From positions 1,054,001 to 1,118,000 of the forward strand of contig NZ_CP091508.1 in the NCBI RefSeq assembly GCF_022870865.1: a stretch of 64,000 bases of DNA. The letters are read 5' to 3'. The notes beneath the pieces were generated by a model. It worked only from the letters and a program-made list of their open reading frames with translations, did not search any database and was not told the origin of the DNA. Position 1 is the first letter of the stretch; the number at the start of each line of letters is the position of its first letter. This document shows, piece after piece, positions 34,167 to 43,289 of this stretch. Made by a program: the position numbers and the translations under genes. This DNA comes from Uruburuella testudinis. GTDB taxonomy: Bacteria > Pseudomonadota > Gammaproteobacteria > Burkholderiales > Neisseriaceae.

Positions 34167-34263
34167 TTGTTTTACAGGTTCATATTCATTCATTCGAAAT
34201 TAAGCTGACAAGATGGAGAGCTGAAAACAGTATGCGCAGTAAGTATGGCAAACCAACGTGATG

Positions 34264-34362
34264 ATACCCACAAAAGTCAGCTAACCAGGCGGCGAGCCGA
34301 AGATAGTGCACACATACGGTAAGACGAGCTAATGCCGTTAGGTTATTTTTATGAATGGGTAT
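34264..34362 (+). repeat. Family A element, internally deleted
   Basis: 99 bp: ATACCCACAAAAGTCAGC at the left, GGCGGCGAGCCGAAGATAG inside, GCCGTTAGGTTATTTTTATG and AATGGGTAT at the right; about 55 bp of the middle is missing. Confidence 0.6.
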
Positions 34363-34488
34363 GAGATGATTTTTATATTTTTATAAATGAATATCAACCA
34401 CGATGATATCTCATCTTCGGTTTCGGAATATTTTTTAAGATATACCTATTTGAAAAGCCATGCTGATAATGAATATGGCGAAATGATG

Positions 34489-34516
34489 GAGGCCGTCTGA
34501 AATTTCAGACGGCCTC
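34489..34516. terminator. Inverted DUS pair
   Basis: GAGGCCGTCTGAAA directly followed by its reverse complement (28-bp palindrome). It lies about 145 bp beyond the stop of the DUF1232 gene in the minus direction. Confidence 0.55.
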
Positions 34517-34662
34517 AATAAACGATATATGCTGAATCAAATTTTGCTTGCGGTCGTGATGTTGATGATGAAGCGGTAAGACAACATAGGCCGGCTTTAT
34601 CCGGCAAACAACGCATCGTTTGAAAACAAGCTCAGCATATTTGATGGTTTTTTTGTCGGATT

Positions 34663-35028
34663 TTATTTGCCCAACAACTTGTTGGTGGCCAATCGGGCGC
34701 GTTCACGGATTTCATCGGTCAGGTAACTTTTCATTTGTGAATAAACTAAGGCAATCACTGCGACATCATCGGTAAAGCCCAGCGGGCCGAGCAGATCAGG
34801 GATGCTGTCAATCGGGCTGAAAAAATATACTAAAGCGCCCAGAATAATCATTTTGGCGCGGCGGGGCGTTGTCGGGTCTTTGAATAAAAAATAAAGGGCA
34901 TAGAGCTGACGTACGGCCGGCGCACCCAAGCGCCCGGCAAAACGAGCCAGCTTTTTCAAAAAGCCCGGCTCATCGAGCTGCTTGCGGCGGAATTTGGGAA
35001 TGAAATCTTCCGGTGCAGCATTATTCAT
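34663..35028 (-). CDS. DUF1232 (YkvA-type) membrane-associated protein
   Basis: 121 residues from the ATG at 35028, which has AAAGGA seven bases upstream; a longer start at 35088 lacks one. The DUF1232 signature is clear: YALYFLFKDPTTPRRAKMIILGALVYFFSPIDSIPDLLGPLGFTDDVAVIALV, with the PxDxIPD...GxxDD core. One or two membrane-dipping helices. Function unknown for the family. Single gene. Confidence 0.85.
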   Translation of the reverse strand: MNNAAPEDFIPKFRRKQLDEPGFLKKLARFAGRLGAPAVRQLYALYFLFKDPTTPRRAKMIILGALVYFFSPIDSIPDLLGPLGFTDDVAVIALVYSQMKSYLTDEIRERARLATNKLLGK

Positions 35029-35342
35029 AATCAGTCCTTTCAAGTATGGGCCTGCCGGCATGGTGTGGAGCAAATGGTATCCGTTCATTGCGCCGGCAGA
35101 CTTCAGAAAATCATTGGTAAATAATATAGGGAAAAGATGATGTGTTTCAAGGGCGCGGGTATGGGCTTTGCTTGATTTTAAACATAGGCGGGGTGCCTGG
35201 TGGAAGTGTGAACGGGGTTTTGCATGTATTGGGCTAAAAATTATTTAGTCAGTATGCTTAAATATAAAATTTACTATCAAATATATTTACAATGTTTATA
35301 TTGGTGTAGTATAATTACTCTATATGTGATGGGGCACTCATA

Positions 35343-36053
35343 ATGGAAAAGCACAGCTGGAATAAATTGGTCACCTCTTCGGTGTCTATGGCCTTTTTGG
35401 CAATCACAAGCTGGGCAACTGCTTACAGTTATGGCTGGGGGCAGGCGGCGTATTATGGTTATCCTTGGTGGCATGTGGAAGTGGGGCGCAGCAATATCGC
35501 GCGCAGTATTGCTTATGTGGGCGTGGTTTCCCTCACGTTGCTGGTCAGCTATATTTTGGGTTATGTGCTGTTGTGTGCTGTCAAGAAGACCCAGCTGTTT
35601 ACCAATGTGGGCTGCTTGCGTATTTTTGTATTGATTTCGGTATTTTTTGCACCGGTTGCGCTTGGTTTTTATATTTTTGCGGGTCATTTACCGCTTTATT
35701 TGTGGTCGGGCTATTTGCTGTTTGGGTTGGCGGTTTCGATTATCTTTCACCGGAAAGGTAATTTATTCACGTTGGATTTCGGCCGGCATAAAAATAAAGA
35801 GCAATATTCATTGGCTTTTTTAATATTTATTTTTCTGTATTTTTCTGGATTGGCCTATGGCATCGGTTGGTTGCGGCCGTATTTCAGAACCACTTATGAT
35901 GTGGTTACTTTTAACCAACGCAGCTATTATTTATTGGCCAGCAACAGTGATACTTATATTTTGGCCGAAAAAATAAAGCATAATCAAAAGTTTGTGTTTT
36001 TTAATTATAAAACGCTTATGGGTTATGAAATCAATGTGGTGAATATAAAATAG
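35343..36053 (+). CDS. Multi-spanning membrane protein, unknown
   Basis: 236 residues, AT-rich, about four membrane segments (SVSMAFLAITSWATAYSYG, IAYVGVVSLTLLVSYILGYVLL, RIFVLISVFFAPVALGFYIF, YSLAFLIFIFLYFSGLAYG), then a C-terminal domain of about 60 residues with YDVVTFNQRSYYLLASNSDTYILAEKI that should lie outside or inside the cell as a small soluble part. The family was not identified. Preceded by AT-rich DNA and followed by a DUS-pair terminator, so it is probably a single-gene unit. It may be an accessory gene. Confidence 0.6.
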   Translation: MEKHSWNKLVTSSVSMAFLAITSWATAYSYGWGQAAYYGYPWWHVEVGRSNIARSIAYVGVVSLTLLVSYILGYVLLCAVKKTQLFTNVGCLRIFVLISVFFAPVALGFYIFAGHLPLYLWSGYLLFGLAVSIIFHRKGNLFTLDFGRHKNKEQYSLAFLIFIFLYFSGLAYGIGWLRPYFRTTYDVVTFNQRSYYLLASNSDTYILAEKIKHNQKFVFFNYKTLMGYEINVVNIK

Positions 36054-36078
36054 AGGATGTTTGTAAAAAGTGTAAAGC

Positions 36079-36114
36079 AAAGGCCGTCTGAAACCTGATG
36101 TTCAGACGGCCTTT
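36079..36114. terminator. Inverted DUS pair, bidirectional
   Basis: AAAGGCCGTCTGAA (36079-36092) and its reverse complement (36101-36114), between the convergent membrane protein and mdh genes. Confidence 0.75.
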
Positions 36115-36155
36115 ATGATGCTGATTTTAAATATATTGTTGCTTTTCAGAAGGGG

Positions 36156-37133
36156 TTACAGCAAATGGGCAACACCTGCTTTTTCTTCTTCAAGCTCTTG
36201 CAGGGTGATATTAATACGCTCACGGCTGAATTCATCAATTTCCAAGCCTTCAACCAACTTATATTCGCCATTTTCACAAGTAACCGGGAAGCCGAACATA
36301 GTGCCTTCGGGAATGCCGTAAGAACCGTCGGAAGGAATGCCCATGGTTACCCATTTGCCATTGGTGCCGAGCACCCAGTCGTGAATATGGTCGATGGCGG
36401 CATTGGCCGCAGATGCAGCAGAAGAAAGGCCGCGGGCTTCAATAATGGCCGCGCCGCGCTTGCCTACGGTAGGCAGGAAAACATCCGCGTTCCATGCCTG
36501 ATCGTTAATCAAGTCTTTAACGCTTTCACCGTTAACAGTGGCAAAACGGTAATCGGCATACATGGTGGGCGAGTGGTTGCCCCATACACACAGGTTTTCG
36601 ATATCGGCAACAGCTTTGCCGGTTTTCTCGGCAACCTGGCTTAGGGCGCGGTTATGATCCAGGCGCAGCATGGCGGTAAAGTTTTTGGCAGGCAGATCAG
36701 GAGCCGATTTCATGGCAATGTAGGCGTTGGTGTTGGCGGGATTGCCCACAACCAATACTTTGACATTGCGGTCGGCTACTTTATTTAATGCTGCACCCTG
36801 CACGGTAAAGATGGCGGCGTTGGCTTGCAGCAAATCGGCACGTTCCATGCCTTTGCTGCGCGGACGGGATCCGATCAGAATGGCAATTTGTGCATCTTTA
36901 AAGGCTTCTTCAGGATTATCGGTGGTAAACATGCCGGCCAAAAGCGGAAATGCACAGTCTTGCAGCTCCATCATGACGCCTTTTACAGCATTTTGCGCCT
37001 GAGGCAAATCAAGCAGTTGAAGGATGACGGGTTGGTCTTTACCGAGCATTTCGCCGCTGGCAATGCGGAACAGAATAGCATAGCCGATTTGGCCTGCTGC
37101 GCCGGTAACGGCAACACGAACGGGTGATTTCAT
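36156..37133 (-). CDS. mdh: Malate dehydrogenase (NAD-dependent)
   Basis: 325 residues, the size of proteobacterial type-2 enzymes. NAD-binding [23 protein letters not shown] (8-30), substrate residues in [15 protein letters not shown] (Arg pair), [22 protein letters not shown] and the catalytic His in [14 protein letters not shown]. It oxidises malate to oxaloacetate in the cytoplasm and so completes the cycle with the sdh, gltA and suc genes nearby. It is on the opposite strand from them and transcribed alone. As far as I recall, pathogenic Neisseria use a membrane malate:quinone oxidoreductase and lack this gene, so its presence helps to place the organism. Confidence 0.94.
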   Translation of the reverse strand: MKSPVRVAVTGAAGQIGYAILFRIASGEMLGKDQPVILQLLDLPQAQNAVKGVMMELQDCAFPLLAGMFTTDNPEEAFKDAQIAILIGSRPRSKGMERADLLQANAAIFTVQGAALNKVADRNVKVLVVGNPANTNAYIAMKSAPDLPAKNFTAMLRLDHNRALSQVAEKTGKAVADIENLCVWGNHSPTMYADYRFATVNGESVKDLINDQAWNADVFLPTVGKRGAAIIEARGLSSAASAANAAIDHIHDWVLGTNGKWVTMGIPSDGSYGIPEGTMFGFPVTCENGEYKLVEGLEIDEFSRERINITLQELEEEKAGVAHLL

Positions 37134-37445
37134 ACCAAGATTCTCCTGAGTGAACGGTGTTATTGGAATACAGCATCTTTAAAAACAGTTTGAGAATATA
37201 TTGTCATATTATTCAGTTATGCTCAATATTGCATATCCGTTTTTAAGGCGCTGCAGGCTGTTTGGCGGCCCGGCGGTTTTATTTCTATAGAATCAAATAA
37301 TGCTGCCGAAGTGAATTAAGTTTTGTAGGCCGATCTGCAACAATCTGTATCATACCAAAATTATAAAAAGGGGCAATAATATTTTGTAATCGCTTGAAAC
37401 TTTATCTAGAGGCAGAAAATAGTAAATCTGGGAAATCAATCTATT
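37134..37445. other. mdh upstream region
   Basis: AT-rich, with the minus-strand mdh ribosome site (AGGAGA just right of 37137) and presumably its promoter. No other feature is supported. Confidence 0.4.
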
Positions 37446-37736
37446 ATGCGGTTATGCTGTTTGTGGGCAAATATTGCAGGTGCCGTCTTGGTTATGTGCT
37501 TGCTATTGCTGATAATGCCGACGGGCATAATTGCTGAATATGGCGGTTTTGCTGAATATTTCAAAAAAAGTGATTGTCATATTGGATGCATTGATGGCGA
37601 AGCTGAATCATTGTTGTTTGGCCGCAGCATAGTCAATGACAATGAAATTATAGAGTGTGTCAATGGCCGAAGTGGTCGGCAGAACGAAATACGGTTGCTT
37701 AAGTTGTTGTTGTTGCTGGATTCTGAGTGGGTGTAA
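37446..37736 (+). CDS. Doubtful small membrane protein
   Basis: 96 residues, with a hydrophobic leader (ANIAGAVLVMCLLLLIMPTGI) and a Cys pair (SDCHIGCIDGE). No ribosome site is clear and no family is recognised. The C-terminal RLLKLLLLLDSEWV is unusual. It could be a small exported protein or chance. It fills the gap between mdh and sdhC that would otherwise be about 790 bp. Confidence 0.3.
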   Translation: MRLCCLWANIAGAVLVMCLLLLIMPTGIIAEYGGFAEYFKKSDCHIGCIDGEAESLLFGRSIVNDNEIIECVNGRSGRQNEIRLLKLLLLLDSEWV

Positions 37737-37926
37737 TCGGATGAAAGCCCTTTATTTTGTAAGACTGTTGTTAAATTTCATTAAAAAATATCTAGAAAGG
37801 GCTGTTCAATAACTGGTAAACGATGTAAATTATGCGCTACCGTAGTTCCGTGTAATCTGTAGTAGCGATTGGCGGATCTGCTTCGGTTTTGAGTTTTTGA
37901 GAAAAACATTATAAAGAGGAATTGAA

Positions 37927-38304
37927 ATGCAGACGAAACAGCGCCCTGTATTCCTTGAAATCCCCAACATCAGGTTGCCGATTCCCGGGATTGTTTCTAT
38001 TCTGCACCGCATCAGCGGGGTCATTTTATTTGTGAGCCTGCCGTTACTGCTGTGCTTTCTGGCCGGTACGCTGAGCAGCGAATCCGCATTTGCCACGTAT
38101 CAATCGGTCGTTTCCCATCCCTTGGTCAAATTGGCGTTGATCGGCTTGTTGTGGGCTTATCTGCACCACTCGATTGCCGGTATCCGTTTTCTGCTGCTTG
38201 ATGCCCATAAAGGCTTGGAGCTGCATACGGCGCGTGCTACGGCGAAATTTACGCTGGTAGCCGCTTTGGTGTTGACCGTTATTTTGGGGGCGTGGTTATG
38301 GTAG
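37927..38304 (+). CDS. sdhC: Succinate dehydrogenase cytochrome b556 subunit
   Basis: 125 residues with three membrane helices. The family signature RPVFLEIPNIRLPIPGIVSILHRISGVILF (quinone-side Ser/Arg) is near 6-35, and the heme-ligand His is in AYLHHSIAGIRFLLLD near 84. It anchors the complex in the inner membrane and passes electrons to quinone. GAGGAATTG precedes the ATG. First gene of the sdhCDAB operon. Its stop overlaps the sdhD start. Confidence 0.93.
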   Translation: MQTKQRPVFLEIPNIRLPIPGIVSILHRISGVILFVSLPLLLCFLAGTLSSESAFATYQSVVSHPLVKLALIGLLWAYLHHSIAGIRFLLLDAHKGLELHTARATAKFTLVAALVLTVILGAWLW

Positions 38305-38645
38305 ACCGTAAACTGGCCGGCGCGCACTATGGTTTGCGTGATTGGGCGATGCAGCGTATTACTGCGGTAATTATGCTGATTTATACCGTTGCTTTTGTTA
38401 TTTTTTTACTGGCTTTGCCGAGCAGTTATGAGGCATGGCAGTCGTTTTTTGCCCAGACCTGGGTGAAGGTTTTGACTCAAGTTACTTTTGTGGCGTTGTT
38501 TTTGCACGCATGGGTCGGTATCCGCGATTTGTGGATGGACTATGTGAAGTCGTTCGGCTTGCGCTTGTTTTTGCAATCGGCCACCATCGTTTGGCTGGCG
38601 GGCTGTTTGGTTTATTCAGTTAAAGTAATTTGGGGGTTGGTATGA
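38298..38645 (+). CDS. sdhD: Succinate dehydrogenase membrane anchor subunit
   Basis: 115 residues from the ATG at 38298, inside the last codons of sdhC; a GTG two codons earlier is less likely. Three membrane helices, with family text [22 protein letters not shown] and the His/Asp in [15 protein letters not shown] (heme and quinone site). It pairs with SdhC. It overlaps sdhA by 4 bp. Confidence 0.92.
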   Translation: MVDRKLAGAHYGLRDWAMQRITAVIMLIYTVAFVIFLLALPSSYEAWQSFFAQTWVKVLTQVTFVALFLHAWVGIRDLWMDYVKSFGLRLFLQSATIVWLAGCLVYSVKVIWGLV

Positions 38646-40405
38646 GTTTTCCTGTTCGTAAATTTGATGCCGTGATTGTCGGCGGCGGCGGCGCCGGGTT
38701 GCGTGCTGCTTTGCAGTTGTCCAAATCCGGTTTGAATACTGCTGTATTATCTAAAGTGTTCCCTACCCGTTCGCATACTGTTGCGGCTCAAGGCGGCATT
38801 TCCGCATCGTTGGGCAATGTGCAGGAAGACCGTTGGGACTGGCACATGTACGACACCGTAAAGGGTTCCGATTGGCTGGGCGACCAAGATGCGATTGAAT
38901 TTATGACCCGCCGTGCACCGGAAGCTGTGATTGAGCTGGAGCATATGGGCATGCCGTTTGACCGTGTGGAAAGCGGCAAGATTTACCAGCGCCCGTTTGG
39001 CGGCCATACTGCGGAACACGGTAAACGTGCGGTAGAGCGCGCTTGCGCTGTGGCCGACCGTACCGGTCATGCGATGTTGCACACGCTGTATCAGCAAAAC
39101 GTGCGCGCCAATACACAGTTTTTTGTGGAATGGACAGCGCTGGATTTAATCCGCAATGAAGACGGCGATGTTATCGGTGTTACGGCGATGGAAATGGAAA
39201 CCGGCGAGGTTTATATTTTCCACGCCAAAGCTGTGTTGTTTGCTACCGGCGGCGCGGGGCGTATTTATGCGTCTTCCACCAATGCATTTATGAATACCGG
39301 CGACGGCCTGGGCATTTGCGCCCGTGCCGGTATTCCGTTGGAAGATATGGAATTTTGGCAATTTCACCCCACCGGCGTGGCCGGTGCCGGCGTGTTGATT
39401 ACTGAAGGTGTGCGTGGTGAGGGCGGTATTCTGCTCAACTGCGATGGCGAGCGTTTTATGGAACGCTATGCGCCTACCGTGAAAGATTTGGCTTCACGCG
39501 ATGTGGTATCCCGCGCCATGGCCATGGAAATTCATGAAGGCCGGGGCTGCGGTAAAAATAAAGACCATGTACTGTTGAAAATCGATCATATCGGTGCTGA
39601 AAAGATTATGGAAAAACTGCCGGGTATCCGCGAGATTGCCATTCAGTTTGCCGGTATCGATCCGATTAAAGACCCGATTCCGGTGGTGCCGACCAACCAT
39701 TACATGATGGGCGGTATTCCTACCAATTATCTGGGTGAAGTGATTGTGCCGAAAGACGGTGAATACGAAGTGCCGGTCAAAGGCCTGTATGCCGCAGGCG
39801 AATGTGCCTGTGCGTCTGTGCACGGTGCCAACCGGTTGGGCACGAATTCGCTGCTGGATTTGGTGGTATTCGGTAAATCGGCCGGCGACAGCATGGTGGA
39901 TTATGTGAAGGCGCAAGAGGATTGGAAAGCGCTGCCTGCCGATGCGGGTGCTTTAACGGCACAGCGTCTGGCGCGTTTGGAAAACCAAACCGGCGGCGAA
40001 AATGTAGACGAAGTGCGCCGTGATCTGCAACGCATGGTGCAAGGCCATGCCGGCGTATTCCGCACCGATGCCATCCTGAAGGAGGGCGTGGATAAAGTGA
40101 TGGAAATCGCTGAGCGCGTGAAAAAAACCGAAATCAAAGATAAAAGCAAGGTATGGAATACTGCGCGTATCGAAGCGTTGGAGCTGGATAACCTGATTGA
40201 AGTGGCTAAAGCCACACTGGTTTCTGCTGAAGCGCGTAAAGAGTCGCGCGGCGCCCACGCTTCAGACGACCATCCTGAGCGTGACGATGAAAATTGGATG
40301 AAACATACACTGTATCATCCGCTCACCAATACCCTGACTTACAAACCGGTTCATACCAAACCACTTACCGTAGAATATATCGAACCGGCCAAACGCGTTT
40401 ACTAA
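38642..40405 (+). CDS. sdhA: Succinate dehydrogenase flavoprotein subunit
   Basis: 587 residues from the ATG at 38642. FAD-binding [17 protein letters not shown], the covalent-FAD histidine in [15 protein letters not shown], the substrate/active-site region in [33 protein letters not shown] and the C-terminal [20 protein letters not shown]. It oxidises succinate to fumarate on the cytoplasmic side. Fully intact. A DUS-like GGCATT context is absent, so it is ordinary core sequence. Confidence 0.96.
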   Translation: MSFPVRKFDAVIVGGGGAGLRAALQLSKSGLNTAVLSKVFPTRSHTVAAQGGISASLGNVQEDRWDWHMYDTVKGSDWLGDQDAIEFMTRRAPEAVIELEHMGMPFDRVESGKIYQRPFGGHTAEHGKRAVERACAVADRTGHAMLHTLYQQNVRANTQFFVEWTALDLIRNEDGDVIGVTAMEMETGEVYIFHAKAVLFATGGAGRIYASSTNAFMNTGDGLGICARAGIPLEDMEFWQFHPTGVAGAGVLITEGVRGEGGILLNCDGERFMERYAPTVKDLASRDVVSRAMAMEIHEGRGCGKNKDHVLLKIDHIGAEKIMEKLPGIREIAIQFAGIDPIKDPIPVVPTNHYMMGGIPTNYLGEVIVPKDGEYEVPVKGLYAAGECACASVHGANRLGTNSLLDLVVFGKSAGDSMVDYVKAQEDWKALPADAGALTAQRLARLENQTGGENVDEVRRDLQRMVQGHAGVFRTDAILKEGVDKVMEIAERVKKTEIKDKSKVWNTARIEALELDNLIEVAKATLVSAEARKESRGAHASDDHPERDDENWMKHTLYHPLTNTLTYKPVHTKPLTVEYIEPAKRVY

Positions 40406-40417
40406 GGAACACAACAC

Positions 40418-41125
40418 ATGGAAAAAATACATTTTCAAGTGTACCGCTACAATCCTGATGTGGATGCCAAGCCGTACATGCAAGATTACGAATTGGAAAT
40501 CGAGCCCAGCGATGTGAAGCTGCTTGATGCGCTGGTCAAGCTCAAAGCGCAAGACGACAGCTTGTCGTTCCGCCGCTCCTGCCGCGAAGGCATTTGCGGT
40601 TCAGACGGCATGAATATCAACGGCAAAAACGGTTTGGCCTGCCTTACTGATATCCGCAGCCTCAAGCAGCCTATCAAGCTGCGGCCGCTGCCGGGTTTGC
40701 CGGTGATTCGTGATTTGATTGTAGACATGACTCAGTTTTTCAAACAATATCACTCCATCAAGCCGTATGTGGTGAACGATGAGCCGGTAGATGCCAACAA
40801 AGAGCGTCTGCAAAGCCAGGACGACCGTAAAGAATTGGACGGCCTGTATGAATGCATTCTCTGCGCTTGCTGTTCGACCGCCTGCCCGTCGTTTTGGTGG
40901 AATCCCGATAAATTTGTCGGCCCGTCAGGTTTGCTCAACGCCTACCGCTTTATTGCCGACAGCCGCGACACCATCACCAACGAGCGTTTGGACGACCTCA
41001 ACGATCCATATCGTCTGTTCCGCTGCCACACCATTATGAACTGCGTGGACGTGTGCCCGAAACACTTGAATCCTACCCGCGCCATCGGTAAGATTAAAGA
41101 AATCATGTTGAAACGGGCCGTGTAA
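40418..41125 (+). CDS. sdhB: Succinate dehydrogenase iron-sulfur subunit
   Basis: 235 residues. The 2Fe-2S site lies in FRRSCREGICGSDGM, the 4Fe-4S and 3Fe-4S clusters in CILCACCSTACPSFWWNPD and CHTIMNCVDVCPKHLNPT. It carries electrons from FAD to the membrane subunits. It starts 12 bp after sdhA and ends 3 bp before sdhE, so all five genes are one transcript. Confidence 0.96.
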   Translation: MEKIHFQVYRYNPDVDAKPYMQDYELEIEPSDVKLLDALVKLKAQDDSLSFRRSCREGICGSDGMNINGKNGLACLTDIRSLKQPIKLRPLPGLPVIRDLIVDMTQFFKQYHSIKPYVVNDEPVDANKERLQSQDDRKELDGLYECILCACCSTACPSFWWNPDKFVGPSGLLNAYRFIADSRDTITNERLDDLNDPYRLFRCHTIMNCVDVCPKHLNPTRAIGKIKEIMLKRAV

Positions 41126-41128
41126 ACG

Positions 41129-41377
41129 ATGACCAAGTTTGACGACACCGAGAAGCGGCGCATCCGCTTCCAAACCCGCCGTGGGCTGCTCGAGCTGGAT
41201 ATTCTGCTCGGGCGGTTTATGGATAAGAAATTCCAGCACCTGAGCGATGATGAATTGACTGTGTTTGTAGAAATTTTGGATTTGCCTGACCAGCAGTTTT
41301 TAGCCTTAGTCAACCAAAAAGAAGCAACCGACAAACAGCATTTTATCCCGCTGTTGGAAAAAATCAGAAAGGCCTGA
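41129..41377 (+). CDS. sdhE: FAD assembly factor SdhE
   Basis: 82 residues. The RGxxE motif is seen in QTRRGLLELDILLGRFM, followed by a helical domain (LSDDELTVFVEILDLPDQQFLALV). SdhE helps covalent attachment of FAD to SdhA. Its place at the end of the sdh operon fits. A family B element follows directly after the stop. Confidence 0.93.
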   Translation: MTKFDDTEKRRIRFQTRRGLLELDILLGRFMDKKFQHLSDDELTVFVEILDLPDQQFLALVNQKEATDKQHFIPLLEKIRKA

Positions 41378-41384
41378 TGCAGCC

Positions 41385-41551
41385 TTAGGGTATCCTGACC
41401 ATTCATATATCATCACCTTTTTTGCGCGAAAAGCACATCTGCTGCGTTAAAAAGCCTTGTAAGATGTTTAATCTTGCTGCGTTTTTTGCCTGGCATCTGT
41501 ATTTTTCTCACAAGAAATCTGAATCATTCTGAATGGTCAGGGCACCCTAGG
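41385..41551 (+). repeat. Family B element, full length
   Basis: TTAGGGTATCCTGACCATTC at the left and GAATGGTCAGGGCACCCTAG at the right form the terminal inverted repeat; the core has ACATCTGCTGCGTTAAAAAG. It lies between sdhE and gltA. A further diverged stretch to about 41640 (GGTTTCCAGACGATTTG to TGGTTTGGAAACG) may be a second, decayed copy. Confidence 0.7.
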
Positions 41552-41737
41552 GTTTCCAGACGATTTGTTTATGAGGAATTTTTACTCCTAAAATGCAGAT
41601 TTAAGGCAAAAATACTCAGAAACCGAATGGTTTGGAAACGTTGGCTTCACAAGCATGATGTACTGGCCGTCTGAAACAAAAAACCAAGCAGTTTAGGCTG
41701 CAACAGCTTTCACATAAGAAAAAAGGAGTTAAAAGAG

Positions 41738-43021
41738 ATGTCTAAAAACGTTAAATTGCAACTGGAAGGCAAAGAAACTTTAGAGTTGCCGGTATTGGAA
41801 GGCACCTTGGGCAATGATGTGGTCGATATCCGCACCTTTACCAAAGGCACCGGCATGTTTACTTTTGATCCGGGCTTCGTATCTACAGCAAGTTGCGAGT
41901 CAAAAATTACATTTATTGACGGTGAAAAAGGCCAACTTTATTATCGCGGTTATCCGATTGAGCAGCTGGCTGAAAACAGCGATTATCTGGAAACCTGCTA
42001 TCTGCTGATTAACGGCGAACTGCCTACAGCCGAGCAAAAAGCCAAATTCGAGCACACCGTATCGCGCCATACCATGGTGCATGAGCAGCTGACCTGGTTC
42101 TTCCGCGGCTTCCGCCGTGATGCCCACCCGATGGCGATGATGGTCGGCGTGGTCGGTGCATTGGCCGCTTTTTACCAAGACAGTCTCGACATCAGCAATG
42201 CCGATCACCGCCGCATTGCCGAATTCCGCCTAATTTCTAAAATCCCGACGATTGCGGCCATGTGTTACCGTTATTCCAACGGTTTGCCGTTTAATTATCC
42301 GAAAAACGATTTGTCATATACAGCCAACTTCATGTATATGATGTTTGCCACACCTTGTGAAGAGTATGTGCCCAACCCGGTGTTGGTGCGTGCGCTTGAT
42401 CGCATCTTTATCCTGCATGCCGATCACGAGCAAAATGCTTCTACCTCTACCGTGCGCCTGGCCGGTTCTTCAGGTGCCAATCCGTTTGCTTGTATTGCCG
42501 CCGGTATTGCCAGCCTGTGGGGTCCTGCTCATGGCGGCGCCAATGAGGCCGTGCTGAAAATGCTGGATGAAATCGGTGATGTATCGCGTGTGCCTGAGTT
42601 TATGGAAGGTGTGAAAGAGCGCAAATACCGCCTGATGGGCTTCGGCCACCGCGTATACCGTAATATGGATCCGCGCGCGAGCATTATGCGTGAAACCTGC
42701 TATGAAGTGCTGAAAGAATTGGGTCTGGAAAACGATCCGAAATTCAAATTGGCCATGGAGCTTGAAAAAATCGCACTCAACGACGAATTCTTCATCGAGC
42801 GCAAACTGTATCCGAATGTTGATTTCTACTCAGGCATCGTATTGTCGGCACTGGGTATCCCGGTATCGATGTTTACCGTGATTTTTGCATTGGCACGCAC
42901 CGTCGGCTGGATTTCGCACTGGCATGAAATGATCGCTGAACCGGGCCAGAAAATCGGCCGTCCGCGCCAGCTCTACACAGGCTCGCCGCGCCGCGATTAT
43001 GTACCGGTAGACAAACGCTGA
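41738..43021 (+). CDS. gltA: Citrate synthase
   Basis: 427 residues, hexameric type. Active-site residues are visible in [37 protein letters not shown], the catalytic His in [15 protein letters not shown] and Asp in [13 protein letters not shown]. It condenses acetyl-CoA and oxaloacetate. AAGGAG lies about 8 bp before the ATG. It has its own terminator-like repeat after the stop (about 43036-43072). Confidence 0.96.
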   Translation: MSKNVKLQLEGKETLELPVLEGTLGNDVVDIRTFTKGTGMFTFDPGFVSTASCESKITFIDGEKGQLYYRGYPIEQLAENSDYLETCYLLINGELPTAEQKAKFEHTVSRHTMVHEQLTWFFRGFRRDAHPMAMMVGVVGALAAFYQDSLDISNADHRRIAEFRLISKIPTIAAMCYRYSNGLPFNYPKNDLSYTANFMYMMFATPCEEYVPNPVLVRALDRIFILHADHEQNASTSTVRLAGSSGANPFACIAAGIASLWGPAHGGANEAVLKMLDEIGDVSRVPEFMEGVKERKYRLMGFGHRVYRNMDPRASIMRETCYEVLKELGLENDPKFKLAMELEKIALNDEFFIERKLYPNVDFYSGIVLSALGIPVSMFTVIFALARTVGWISHWHEMIAEPGQKIGRPRQLYTGSPRRDYVPVDKR

Positions 43022-43035
43022 GTGTTCACGACATC

Positions 43036-43072
43036 AAACGGCCGTTTTAATGGTTTTCAGACGGCCTGTTTG
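43036..43072 (+). terminator. gltA terminator with DUS
   Basis: AAACGGCCGT pairs with ACGGCCTGTTT around a loop; the right arm is part of a reverse DUS. Confidence 0.55.
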
Positions 43073-43196
43073 ACAAACATCGCATTTTGTCTGTTCGGAG
43101 ATAAAGTTTGGTGTTGGCGTATATTGATCTGCAACAGTTTTTGGTTAAAGCAGCATAGGTTAAATGTCAACAATATCTGGCGATAGACGACTACGG

Positions 43197-43268
43197 AGAG
43201 TAGAATAGGCCATATTTCAGAAACAGCCGTTTTGTTTTGAAATAAGGCAGGTTCTACTCTTTATTTTT
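43197..43268 (+). promoter_or_regulatory. Structured leader of sucA, attenuator-like
   Basis: AGAGTAGAA (43197-43205) pairs with TTCTACTCT (43252-43260), which is followed by TTATTTTT. Inside, TATTTCA (43213-43219) pairs with TGAAATA (43238-43244). The nested hairpin ends 21 bp before the sucA start and has the form of an intrinsic terminator or a regulatory leader. Confidence 0.45.
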
Positions 43269-43289
43269 AACAGAAAAAGGGCATAAGCC

